Below, in pieces: positions 44,463 to 51,671 of a stretch of 56,936 nt of DNA (position 1 is the first letter of the stretch; the number at the start of each line of letters is the position of its first letter). The notes below the pieces were generated by a model. It made no database searches. It saw only the letters and a list, made by a program, of their open reading frames with translations, and was not told where the DNA came from. The translations under genes were made by a program, and so were the position numbers. This DNA comes from Candidatus Omnitrophota bacterium (GTDB lineage: Bacteria; Omnitrophota; Gorgyraeia; Duberdicusellales; 4484-171), in assembly GCA_020352775.1 (NCBI GenBank), contig CP070684.1:1099679-1156614 (forward strand), given 5' to 3'.

Positions 44463-44524
44463 AAAGGGGACGCTTCTATTTAATTGTTACCTAAAGAAAT
44501 AATAATCAGAAACGCCCCTTTTTT
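44463..44524. repeat. REP-like palindromic element, copy 2
   Basis: AAAGGGGACGCTTC at the left pairs with GAAACGCCCCTTT at the right. The left half is identical to copy 1 over 25 bases. It starts two bases after the secreted-protein stop and ends in a T run, so it may act as a terminator. Confidence 0.7.
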
Positions 44525-44581
44525 CAAAATAGAGGAGTGGGTTAGAGAGAGGTTGAGAGGGTTAAATGTTAGGAGGTGGTT

Positions 44582-45199
44582 ATGGGAAAACAGGCTATAA
44601 AAATAGGCAAATGGATTAAAGAAAGTCGGATGTGGCTTTTAGGTGTGGGTGGCAGCTTGGTGGTAATTGTTCTCGGATTATTTATGTTCGGTAAGATTGG
44701 CAAATGGCTTTCAGGGTTAACTCTTTCTTTGGTTTTAGCCCATCTTATTGTAAGCCGGTTGCTTGTTTACCTTAGGGAAAATATAAATAAGTGGAAGAGG
44801 AAGAAGGATGAACCAGATATCACCCTTTACAATCATAATACTTTACATAAGGTGGTAGGTTATCTTGAAAGGCTGGTTTATACTTTCGTAATATTTATGG
44901 GAGGCGCTTATTTATATTTTATACCCCTATGGTTAGGATTTAAGGTAATTGGTCGATGGACTACACAAAAAGCTCTGGGGTTTACACCCATAGAAAATCC
45001 GAAGAGTGAAGCAGATTATCAAAAAAATAGTAAGGCAGCAACAGTAGTGGTTAACCATTTTCTTATAGGAACTTTATTGTCTCTAATTTTTGCTGTTGGA
45101 GGTGCGTGGATTATTAAAGAAGAGATACGTATAACAAGAGATCCCACAGAGGTTAAAATAATAGAGCAAATAGAGGTTAGAGAAATTAGAGGCAGATAG
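44582..45199 (+). CDS. Predicted membrane protein, unknown function
   Basis: A 205-residue protein with about four predicted membrane helices: near 15-31 and 35-52 as a tight N-terminal pair, one near 90-115, and one near 155-178 (L-I-G-T-L-L-S-L-I-F-A-V-G). A charged loop K-W-K-R-K-K-D-E-P lies between the second and third. I do not recognise the family. The ATG at 44582 follows AGGAGGTGG; a GTG at 44576 lies inside that site and is less likely. It is bounded by REP-like elements on both sides. Confidence 0.65.
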   Translation: MGKQAIKIGKWIKESRMWLLGVGGSLVVIVLGLFMFGKIGKWLSGLTLSLVLAHLIVSRLLVYLRENINKWKRKKDEPDITLYNHNTLHKVVGYLERLVYTFVIFMGGAYLYFIPLWLGFKVIGRWTTQKALGFTPIENPKSEADYQKNSKAATVVVNHFLIGTLLSLIFAVGGAWIIKEEIRITRDPTEVKIIEQIEVREIRGR

Positions 45200-45212
45200 T
45201 ATAGATAGTAGC

Positions 45213-45272
45213 AAAGGGGACGTTTTTATTTAATTGCTGCTTAGCGGGAAAAATAGAAGCGTCCCCTTTTTT
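45213..45272. repeat. REP-like palindromic element, copy 3 (bidirectional terminator position)
   Basis: AAAGGGGACGTTTTTATTT on the left pairs with AAATAGAAGCGTCCCCTTT on the right, the best-paired copy in the window. It fills the gap between two convergent genes and has A and T runs at its ends, so it can terminate transcription from both sides. Confidence 0.75.
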
Positions 45273-45918
45273 ATCTTTGTTTTCTCAAGATATTTTTAAT
45301 TTTTGCTACTGTTTTGGGTTCCCAGGTTAGATTCACATCCCAATAGGGGTTAATAATCAAGCCCCATTTTCTTCTTACAGACGAAAGTAAGTCTTTTACA
45401 AATACCCTCGCGGCATATTTTAACTCAGGGTATTTATCAACTGTGGGGTCGATCCGTTTTTGGCTGGTATAAACACAGAATAAAGTATATTCTGGGCTGG
45501 TTATGGTAAATAGGGATGGGTTTTTGACTAATCTACCGGAACGAGGATTAAGTTGATCTTGGGGGGTGAGGACATAAACCTCTGATTTTAGAAAGATTTT
45601 AATAAATTTAGCTGATTCTAATTTTCCATCCAGAAAGGCTACCATTTTTTCTTCTAAATTGTTTACCGGAGATCCGAATCTATGTAGCCCACCCAGTCTC
45701 ATAAAGGGCACCAGCACTGCAGTTATAAGGATAATGCCGACAACTACTGGCAGAACAGTGTAGAAGATTGTATGTATTGCAACCCCTGGTTTTTCTCCGA
45801 ATTTTTCCTTCATCACAGTTAATTTCTTAAACTTTGCGGGATTCTTTATTCTGATAATCAGGGTAGCTATCCCAAAGATTAGGGCCACTAATCCGATAAT
45901 TAGAGTTAGGTAGTTCAT
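45271..45918 (-). CDS. Membrane-anchored SseB-like domain protein
   Basis: A 215-residue protein with two N-terminal membrane helices (about 3-23 and 50-71), followed by a soluble domain from ~85 that resembles the SseB N-terminal fold: V-Y-V-L-T, then F-T-I-T-S, L-F-C-V-Y-T-S-Q-K-R, a K-Y-A-A-R-V-F-V-K-D-L-L stretch, and G-L-I-I-N-P-Y-W-D. SseB was first linked to serine sensitivity in E. coli and its molecular role is unclear. The ATG follows AAGGAGG. It lies 28 bases after the ICMT-family gene, likely one operon. Confidence 0.65.
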   Translation of the reverse strand: MNYLTLIIGLVALIFGIATLIIRIKNPAKFKKLTVMKEKFGEKPGVAIHTIFYTVLPVVVGIILITAVLVPFMRLGGLHRFGSPVNNLEEKMVAFLDGKLESAKFIKIFLKSEVYVLTPQDQLNPRSGRLVKNPSLFTITSPEYTLFCVYTSQKRIDPTVDKYPELKYAARVFVKDLLSSVRRKWGLIINPYWDVNLTWEPKTVAKIKNILRKQR

Positions 45919-45946
45919 ATTAGCCTCCTTGTCAGGTTATTTTATA

Positions 45947-46648
45947 TTACCATAATTTTGGAATAAATCGATATTTTACCTTTTGCATATAGGATTCATA
46001 ACCCTCGAGTTCTTCTTTTAGCATTTTTTCTTCCTTCACTGCCCGAATTGCCAGTAAACCCGCGATGGGAAAAATAAGCAATACCCCATAAAGTGAGCCC
46101 AGTAAAAAAGCAGTGCCAAAAAACCAGATAATCATTGACGCATACATTGGATGGCGCACAATGCCATAAAGCCCGCTTGAGATGACAGTTTGCTTTCTTT
46201 CGGTTTGGACTCTTGCCAGGGGTGAGGCGAATGTATTTTCACGATATACCTCCCATAGTAACCCTAAGGATATCGCTAGCAGAACCCCACCGGTTATTTT
46301 AAGCCCTAAGGGAAATTCCGGGCTCCAGCCAAACCTTTTGGCATCAAGCGGCAGGATAACAAGCCATGTCAGCATCATGATAAAGATAATGGGCAGTAAG
46401 ATTTTATCCCAGCTCTTTTGATTTTTTGAATCAAGCATTGAAAGACGTTCTTTTAGAAGAGTAGGGTCTTTAATGAACAAATAGATGCACATCGCGTAAC
46501 CTACCAGGAGTAAGCTTGTAACCCATAGCCAGCCTTCAGGCCAGAGCCAATCACCCGAAAGCCCAAGAATAAGAAGAGGATAAATAAGGGGATAAATCAA
46601 TAAAAAGATAATTTGCCCCGGAGTTAGATTATTTTTTTCCGTAGCCAT
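45947..46648 (-). CDS. Isoprenylcysteine carboxyl methyltransferase (ICMT/PEMT)-family membrane protein
   Basis: A 233-residue protein with about five membrane helices. The C-terminal half carries the SAM-binding motif of the family: G-I-V-R-H-P-M-Y-A-S-M near residue 162, then the late E-E-K-M-L-K-E-E-L-E-G-Y-x-x-Y-M-x-K-V-x-Y-R-F-I-P. Bacterial members methylate unidentified lipids or small molecules. Promoter-like repeat copy B lies 30 bases upstream; the only Shine-Dalgarno-like GGAGGT is rather far (14 bases) from the ATG. Confidence 0.85.
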   Translation of the reverse strand: MATEKNNLTPGQIIFLLIYPLIYPLLILGLSGDWLWPEGWLWVTSLLLVGYAMCIYLFIKDPTLLKERLSMLDSKNQKSWDKILLPIIFIMMLTWLVILPLDAKRFGWSPEFPLGLKITGGVLLAISLGLLWEVYRENTFASPLARVQTERKQTVISSGLYGIVRHPMYASMIIWFFGTAFLLGSLYGVLLIFPIAGLLAIRAVKEEKMLKEELEGYESYMQKVKYRFIPKLW

Positions 46649-46681
46649 CAGTTATTATTTAATACCTCCGTATAGGGTATA

Positions 46682-46711
46682 TTAGCATAGATTTTGGGGG
46701 AGGCAAGGGGG
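46682..46711 (-). repeat. 30-bp promoter-like repeat, copy B
   Basis: The plus strand reads TTAGCATAGATTTTGGGG, then GAGGCAAGGGGG. On the minus strand it reads TTGCCT, then TAATAT at 46679-46684, 30 bases before the ICMT-family ATG. It is the consensus copy; A and C differ from it by few changes. Confidence 0.72.
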
Positions 46712-46759
46712 GATGCAAATAACCCTCCAAAGATGTTCCACATATTTTTTGGGAGAGGT

Positions 46760-46806
46760 AAAGGGGTTATTTATTTGGCTGGTGAGTAAATGGAGACGTC
46801 CCCTTT
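46760..46806. repeat. REP-like palindromic element, copy 4
   Basis: AAAGGGG, a TTTATTT segment, then AAAT and CGTCCCCTTT on the right. It is less perfect than copies 1-3. It lies between the 3' end of the 127-residue membrane protein gene and repeat copy B. Confidence 0.55.
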
Positions 46807-46845
46807 AATTATACCGACAAAATAACAGGGGCTAATAGGGCATAA

Positions 46846-47229
46846 TTACATGAAAAGTGCTTTTACAATGAGATATCCGGCAGCGCTACTTATTACCCCT
46901 AGTAGAACACCCATTAGTATCTCTTTTTTAGGCTCTTTAAGGTAGAATAGCGATGCTACTAGACCACTGTAGACAATAATAGCAAAGATGTTGAAGAGCC
47001 AATGATTATAAAAAAGAGATATAAATACAAGCAATATAAATCCTATTCCTCCACGTAGATTAGCCTTAAAAAAGGCCCTTAAGATAAGAAATATTGTAGT
47101 GCTTATAATAAACTGCATGGGGTAATAGACTTTGATTACCGAGACCCTTGCTATAGTTAGTACCAGAAAAGGAATGCTGCCAAAAGCCACAAAATCCCTT
47201 GCAAGTTCTTTGAGCCAGCGTTTCTGCAT
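46846..47229 (-). CDS. Small predicted membrane protein, unknown function
   Basis: A 127-residue hydrophobic protein with about four membrane helices (near 15-32, 36-50, 60-90 and 104-124) and a short charged loop L-K-E-P-K-K-E. I recognise no family. It follows the 32-codon ORF at 47270-47368 by 40 bases and is probably cotranscribed from repeat copy C. Only a weak ribosome-binding site is visible. Confidence 0.6.
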   Translation of the reverse strand: MQKRWLKELARDFVAFGSIPFLVLTIARVSVIKVYYPMQFIISTTIFLILRAFFKANLRGGIGFILLVFISLFYNHWLFNIFAIIVYSGLVASLFYLKEPKKEILMGVLLGVISSAAGYLIVKALFM

Positions 47230-47269
47230 AACTAAACCTTTTATTTTGTTAATTCAAGAACCCTTACCT

Positions 47270-47368
47270 TTATCCTACAATACGTAATGCAAAATAGGGG
47301 ACAATGTTAAAAAATACAATAGCTGCTTTATAGAAGGCCATAAGAGAGTAGTAGATCTCATTTGGCAT
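47270..47368 (-). CDS. Putative 32-residue hydrophobic small protein
   Basis: A 32-codon ORF beginning M-P-N-E-I-Y-Y-S-L and ending A-L-R-I-V-G, with a hydrophobic stretch from about residue 9 to 31 that could form one membrane helix. Support: promoter-like repeat copy C just upstream, an AAGGAG site seven bases before the ATG, and position ahead of a membrane protein gene. The start codon lies in the 7-base loop of a 9-bp hairpin (AGATCTCAT / ATGAGATCT), which could limit initiation. Coding status rests on signals, not homology. Confidence 0.4.
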   Translation of the reverse strand: MPNEIYYSLMAFYKAAIVFFNIVPYFALRIVG

Positions 47369-47392
47369 ATGAGATCTCCTTATTAGGGTATC

Positions 47393-47422
47393 TTAGCATA
47401 GATTTTGGGGGAGGCAAGAGGG
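47393..47422 (-). repeat. 30-bp promoter-like repeat, copy C
   Basis: The plus strand reads TTAGCATAGATTTTGGGG, then GAGGCAAGAGGG. On the minus strand it gives TTGCCT with TAAGAT as -10, upstream of the 32-codon ORF and its Shine-Dalgarno. Confidence 0.7.
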
Positions 47423-47496
47423 AGGGTGGTGGACTCGATTTTTCCTTGAAAAACACCCTCATAGGAGTATCATTTAAATATGACCGCAAAGTAGTG

Positions 47497-47525
47497 TTAA
47501 AGTCCGGCGATTCCAAGTGTAAAAC
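47497..47525 (+). promoter_or_regulatory. Possible promoter for a leaderless mRNA (137-residue protein)
   Basis: TTAAAG at 47497-47502, 17-base spacer, TAAAAC at 47520-47525, with the ATG at 47532 six bases later and no Shine-Dalgarno. The hexamers are only moderate, but the spacing repeats that of the HU promoter. Confidence 0.4.
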
Positions 47526-47531
47526 CATAGC

Positions 47532-47945
47532 ATGAAAAAGAGAATAGTAGTTGTTAACGACAAGATGCAAAAAAACTATAGGTATTTTTGTACCGAGCCT
47601 GTTGGGAAGAACTTTGATAAAGAATTCAAGCCAGAATTAACCCCAAAGCAGATGCTTGAACTTGGTGTGTTTGGCGGTAAGTATATGACGGATTGTAAAA
47701 AAGAATTTCCTTCGAGTTGGTTTAAGAAAGCTAAGCTATGCCCGGAAAGGCACGACCCCGCATTAAATTATTTTGGCATAAATGCAAGTAAACCCCTGTC
47801 GTATTGGGTAAAAAAAGGTTGGATATATAAGGATGATCCTCGTGGATGGTTTCAGTGGTATTGCCGTTATTATATGGGAAGACGCCTACCCGAAGAAGAT
47901 AAGAGGCAGATTAAGAGGTGGAAAGCCATCAAAAGACATATATAG
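47532..47945 (+). CDS. Conserved hypothetical protein, partner of the DUF523-DUF1722 gene
   Basis: A 137-residue soluble protein with a strongly conserved-looking C-terminal part: F-G-I-N-A-S-K-P-L-S-Y-W, K-G-W-I, D-D-P-R-G-W-F-Q-W-Y-C-R-Y-Y-M-G-R-R and Q-I-K-R-W-K-A-I. I recall similar proteins in many bacteria without known function, rich in Trp and Arg as if binding nucleic acid or nucleotide. Cysteines at C-T-E-P, D-C-K, L-C-P and Y-C-R could bind metal. It stands 99 bases before a TudS/DUF1722 gene on the same strand. Confidence 0.65.
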   Translation: MKKRIVVVNDKMQKNYRYFCTEPVGKNFDKEFKPELTPKQMLELGVFGGKYMTDCKKEFPSSWFKKAKLCPERHDPALNYFGINASKPLSYWVKKGWIYKDDPRGWFQWYCRYYMGRRLPEEDKRQIKRWKAIKRHI

Positions 47946-48031
47946 CAAATAAAAAAGCATTGTAAAAAAGGCGATGTATCTTGTCGACCAAAACAGCGAC
48001 AAGCTGTACTTCATTGGGCATATGATAGTCG

Positions 48032-48037
48032 TAAAAT
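48032..48037 (+). promoter_or_regulatory. -10 element for a possibly leaderless DUF523-DUF1722 mRNA
   Basis: TAAAAT at 48032-48037, seven bases before the ATG at 48045; no Shine-Dalgarno is present and the -35 is weak. Confidence 0.35.
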
Positions 48038-48044
48038 GTAAATC

Positions 48045-49019
48045 ATGAGAGTTGATTTTCCAAAACCAAATATATTTTCAAGTAAGTGTTTAGGGTTTGC
48101 AAAATGTAGATGGAACGGGGATATAATACCAGATAAGTTCATCGCAGAGCTAAAGCCATATGTAAATTATGTGACTACCTGTCCTGAATTTGAAATAGGA
48201 CTTGGCATACCACGAGACCCAATAAGAATTGTATTTCAAGATGAATTGTACAGGTTGATGCAGCTAAACACAGAAAGAGATATAACAAAGAAAATGAATG
48301 ACTTTGTGTCTGGCTATGTCACTTCAATTAAAGATATCGATGGATTTATACTTAAAGATCGCTCTCCGTCTTGTGGATTAAAAGATGTCAAAGTATATTC
48401 TAGCCTTAAGCCTTCTAGCTCGATAAAAAGAACCTCGGGTTTTTTTGCTGCTGGCGTATTGAAGAGTTTCCCTAATATTGCCGTAGAGACAGAGGCAAGG
48501 CTTACCAATTTCATGATACGAGAAAATTTTCTTACAAAAGTGTTTACTTATGCGAAGTTTAGAAAAATCAAAAATAATCCCCTTATGAAAAACCTGGTTC
48601 AGTTTCATGCAGAGAATAAATTCTTGCTAATGGCATACTGCAAGAAATATCTAAAAGTTCTGGGTAATATTGTGGCAAACAGAGATAAAAAATCCCTAAA
48701 GGAAGTGTTTGTTGAATATGAGGTAAATCTTTTAAAAGCCATGGAGAAAGCGCCAAAATTTACAGCTACCATAAATGTACTTTTGCATGCTTTGGGTTAT
48801 TTTTCCAAGAAGCTTACCAGCGATGAAAAAAGATTTTTTCTTAATACGCTTGAGGAGTACAGACGGGAGCAAATTCCCTTAAGTGTCCCGGTGAACTTGG
48901 TGCGCTCATACATAATAAGATTTGATGAAAGCTACCTAAAACAACAGACATTTTTTGAACCCTACCCAAAAGAATTGATTGAGGCAAAAGATTCCGGCAA
49001 AAAAAGAGATTACAGGTAA
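48045..49019 (+). CDS. TudS-like DUF523 domain fused to DUF1722 (YbgA-like)
   Basis: A 324-residue two-domain protein. Residues ~8-150 are DUF523, with three conserved cysteines in S-K-C-L-G-F near 15, T-C-P-E near 45 and R-S-P-S-C-G near 109; TudS, a thiouracil desulfurase of this family, binds a [4Fe-4S] cluster through such cysteines. Residues ~185-305 are DUF1722 (L-V-Q-F-H-A-E-N-K-F-L-L-M-A-Y, then a late S-V-P-V-N-L-V-R-S-Y). This fusion is often near photolyase or MerR genes, though neither is here. A role in sulfur-modified base metabolism is inference. Confidence 0.82.
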   Translation: MRVDFPKPNIFSSKCLGFAKCRWNGDIIPDKFIAELKPYVNYVTTCPEFEIGLGIPRDPIRIVFQDELYRLMQLNTERDITKKMNDFVSGYVTSIKDIDGFILKDRSPSCGLKDVKVYSSLKPSSSIKRTSGFFAAGVLKSFPNIAVETEARLTNFMIRENFLTKVFTYAKFRKIKNNPLMKNLVQFHAENKFLLMAYCKKYLKVLGNIVANRDKKSLKEVFVEYEVNLLKAMEKAPKFTATINVLLHALGYFSKKLTSDEKRFFLNTLEEYRREQIPLSVPVNLVRSYIIRFDESYLKQQTFFEPYPKELIEAKDSGKKRDYR

Positions 49020-49053
49020 ATACACTTATCTTTCCGTACGATTTTAAAATCAA

Positions 49054-49082
49054 TTAGCATAGGTTCTGGGGGGCGCAAGGGG
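49054..49082 (-). repeat. 30-bp promoter-like repeat, copy D (degenerate)
   Basis: The plus strand reads TTAGCATAGG, then TTCTGGGGGG and CGCAAGGGG. On the minus strand: TTGCGC and TAATTG. It is the only copy with no minus-strand gene directly downstream; it faces the end of the DUF523-DUF1722 gene. Confidence 0.55.
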
Positions 49083-49126
49083 AAATTAATCCATAATTGA
49101 CCATTTTGGGCACACAATTATTTGCT

Positions 49127-50290
49127 CTAAGCTTTTTTTAATTCTTTTGATGGTCCAATAGGGGTAGGGTATCTTAAGGTTACGATGTAGCTTGATGCAA
49201 TAAAGGTCAGAATAGTGACAAGTTGTATGAATTGGGACGCTGATTTTGTAATGTGTCCTAATTCAAACGCCAAAAGCGCAACCAATAAGGAAAATTCACT
49301 TAACTGACCAAGGCGAACACCTGTTTCTTTAGAGAAAGTATTTTCTTCCCCCGACCAGATAAACGACCTTTTGAACAGCCACGGTTTTAGCACAATAAAA
49401 ATTAAAGCCAAAATAATTGAAGGAACCAATATTCCCTGCATCACAAAAAGGTCAAGCTCAGCCCCCAGGGTAAAAAAGAACAAAACCAGAAAAAAGTCTC
49501 TTAATGGCTTTAGGTTTTCAGATATAAATAGTGAAATCCTGTGTTTAGCCAATACAACCCCTGCGAAAAAAGCCCCTGTTTCATAAAAAAGACCCATCTG
49601 ATTTGAAATGGTAGCTACTCCAAAACACCACCCTAAGCTAAGAATGAAGATAACTTCATGTATGCGTTCAATGCGCAGCATTATTTTTCTAAGGATGAAT
49701 TGCTCTGTCAGATATATTATTGCGATAAAGACTAGAAGTTTTAGGAACAATAATCCTAAATTAACAGTTACCAAACCTGGCAAATGAAGGCCTCTGATAA
49801 GTGCCAATACAGCCACGGCTAATAAATCCTGAAGAATCAAAATGCTGATGCAAATCGCCCCCATTTTTTCATGATGCAATCTTGTGGTGGGCAATAATTT
49901 TACTACTAGTATCGTGCTTGAAAACATCAAGGCCAGCCCGATACATATGCTGTCTGTAACATTAAAGCGGAATGTGAGCGAAAATAAGAAAGCGATAACG
50001 AAAGCCGCCAGACTATTAGCTAAAGTAATTATTGATGTCTTTTTAAAAAGGCCAATTAATTTTTGAGGGTGCAGGGAGAGTCCCGCCAGAAAAAGAAGCA
50101 GGGTGATTCCTAAGTGAGAGATTGTTTCAATAAATTCAACATGCTTAACCAATCCTATGCCCCACGGTCCAACAATGACCCCGCAGAGGATATAAGCAAT
50201 GATAATAGGTTGCTTAATTATCATTGCAATAATCGATAATATTGCTGCCCCGATAAGAACTATACCTAAATCTAAAATAAAATCTTCCAC
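49127..50290 (-). CDS. Cation:proton antiporter, CPA2/KefB-type membrane domain
   Basis: A 387-residue polytopic protein with about eleven to twelve membrane helices. It opens with F-I-L-D-L-G-I-V-L-I-G-A-A, continues with Y-I-L-C-G-V-I-V-G-P near residue 34, then G-I-T-L-L-L-F-L-A-G-L, a mid-protein S-S-T-I-L-V-V-K, and late F-F-L-V-L-F-F-F-T-L-G-A-E. These are CPA2 family features (KefB, NapA-like). No TrkA-N regulatory domain is attached, so it is the transport domain only. The ion (Na+ or K+) cannot be told. A degenerate promoter-like repeat (copy E) lies ~60 bases upstream. Confidence 0.88.
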   Translation of the reverse strand: MEDFILDLGIVLIGAAILSIIAMIIKQPIIIAYILCGVIVGPWGIGLVKHVEFIETISHLGITLLLFLAGLSLHPQKLIGLFKKTSIITLANSLAAFVIAFLFSLTFRFNVTDSICIGLALMFSSTILVVKLLPTTRLHHEKMGAICISILILQDLLAVAVLALIRGLHLPGLVTVNLGLLFLKLLVFIAIIYLTEQFILRKIMLRIERIHEVIFILSLGWCFGVATISNQMGLFYETGAFFAGVVLAKHRISLFISENLKPLRDFFLVLFFFTLGAELDLFVMQGILVPSIILALIFIVLKPWLFKRSFIWSGEENTFSKETGVRLGQLSEFSLLVALLAFELGHITKSASQFIQLVTILTFIASSYIVTLRYPTPIGPSKELKKA

Positions 50291-50351
50291 ATAAGAAGTT
50301 TATCATTAATTCCTAAGAAACGGAAGCAAGTTTTAAAGCCAAAACGCTTCA

Positions 50352-50373
50352 AATAGATTTTGGGGAAGGCAAT
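50352..50373 (-). repeat. 30-bp promoter-like repeat, copy E (partial)
   Basis: The plus strand reads AATAGATTTTGGGGAAGGCAA. The core matches the consensus, but the TTAGCAT end is lost. It is upstream of the antiporter gene; TTGCCT is kept as -35 while the -10 is poor. Confidence 0.5.
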
Positions 50374-50415
50374 AAATAAAGAGGGTGTTTATAATTAATT
50401 CTTTTTAGCTGCCAT

Positions 50416-50444
50416 TTGACCCTGCTTTTAAATCGCGGTAAAAT
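50416..50444 (+). promoter_or_regulatory. Promoter of the ABC transporter operon
   Basis: TTGACC at 50416-50421, 17-base spacer, TAAAAT at 50439-50444. A short leader with AAGGAGG follows, before the substrate-binding protein ATG at 50463. Confidence 0.72.
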
Positions 50445-50462
50445 TGCACATAAGGAGGAAAT

Positions 50463-51671
50463 ATGAAAAGAATCATAACATTACTATTTTTATTGGTTTT
50501 TATCTGTGGTTGTAGATCTGTTGGAAAGGATGTGTTGCGGGTGGTAATGGGCTTAACCGAAGAGGAGTGGCAGGTGATGCGCCAGGATATTTTCCCGCTC
50601 TTTGAAAAAGAACATGACTGCCGCATTAAAGCTTATCAGGTGGAGGCTCAAGACTGGGTGCGTAAATTAGAAGCAATGGTCAGTGCCAATAAAGTAACAG
50701 TAGATGTGTTCAGTCAGGATAATATGCGCCTTTATCCATTAGTTGCAAAGAAGTTAGTAGAGGATTTAACAGCTTATGTAGATAAAATCCCCTCCCAGAT
50801 TACACCCTCCATGAAAGAAGTAGGTGTTTTTAGAACAAGAACTTATTTTTTCCCTTACCGGCCTAATGTGCAGATAACTTATTATAACCAGAAGAAGTTT
50901 AATGAATATAACCTAAAACCTCCAAAGACCTGGGATGAACTGCTTAAGGTAGGAAAAAGATTTAAAGAAGCAGAAGGAGTGGGCCGCTTAGGATTAAAAC
51001 TATGGGGTGGCAGCCCTACTGTAGCCCAGGTTTATGAATTGATTGTATCAGCCGGAGGAGAGCCTTTTGAATTTAATGATCAGGGCTGTATTGATACCTT
51101 TGTATTTTTAAAAAAGCTCTATCCTTATTTATCAGTTGATAGTAAGAAAGCCAAATGGGATACCACCAATACCTATCTTGCCAATGAAAGCTTCTATCTG
51201 GCACAAAACTGGCCCTTTGGGGTAAATATCATTGTAAAAGAATACGGCAAAAATGAAATCAAAGCCTATTCTGGCTGGAGGGGGCCAAAAAGAGAAGCCC
51301 ATACTGTAGGAGGAGAAGTATTAGGAATTCCTAAGGGTGCCAAGAATAAAGAGCTGGCCTTAAAGTTTATTCTCTTTTTGGAGTCTAGAGAAGTGCAGGA
51401 GATTCTAGTTTCAAAATTAGGCTGGCCTTTAGTGCGCCAGGATGCCTATGGCCAGATTGCAGAGTGGCAGGAGCCTTACTTTGAGGCCGTAGAGGAAGCA
51501 CTTAAAGAAGGAGTGTATCGGCCCAATGTATTATACTGGGGTGATTTTGAGAAGTTCTTAAACGAAGCAATTATGCGCATCTTAGTCAACCAGGAGGAAA
51601 TAAAACCCGTACTTAACCAATACCACCAGAAAATGCAAGATGTCATAATAGCTTATGAGACGCGCTGCTAA
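50463..51671 (+). CDS. ABC transporter substrate-binding lipoprotein (CUT1 sugar-type)
   Basis: A 402-residue extracytoplasmic solute-binding protein of family 1. The N-terminus is a lipoprotein signal with I-C-G-C (Cys17). Typical features: F-P-L-F-E-K-E near residue 40, D-V-F-S-Q-D-N near 80, Y-Y-N-Q-K-K-F with P-P-K-T-W-D-E-L-L near 150, and the late G-G-E-V-L-G-I-P-K-G-A-K-N-K-E-L-A-L-K-F-I. The ligand is probably an oligosaccharide or polyol, not determinable. It overlaps the next gene by 17 bases. Confidence 0.92.
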   Translation: MKRIITLLFLLVFICGCRSVGKDVLRVVMGLTEEEWQVMRQDIFPLFEKEHDCRIKAYQVEAQDWVRKLEAMVSANKVTVDVFSQDNMRLYPLVAKKLVEDLTAYVDKIPSQITPSMKEVGVFRTRTYFFPYRPNVQITYYNQKKFNEYNLKPPKTWDELLKVGKRFKEAEGVGRLGLKLWGGSPTVAQVYELIVSAGGEPFEFNDQGCIDTFVFLKKLYPYLSVDSKKAKWDTTNTYLANESFYLAQNWPFGVNIIVKEYGKNEIKAYSGWRGPKREAHTVGGEVLGIPKGAKNKELALKFILFLESREVQEILVSKLGWPLVRQDAYGQIAEWQEPYFEAVEEALKEGVYRPNVLYWGDFEKFLNEAIMRILVNQEEIKPVLNQYHQKMQDVIIAYETRC

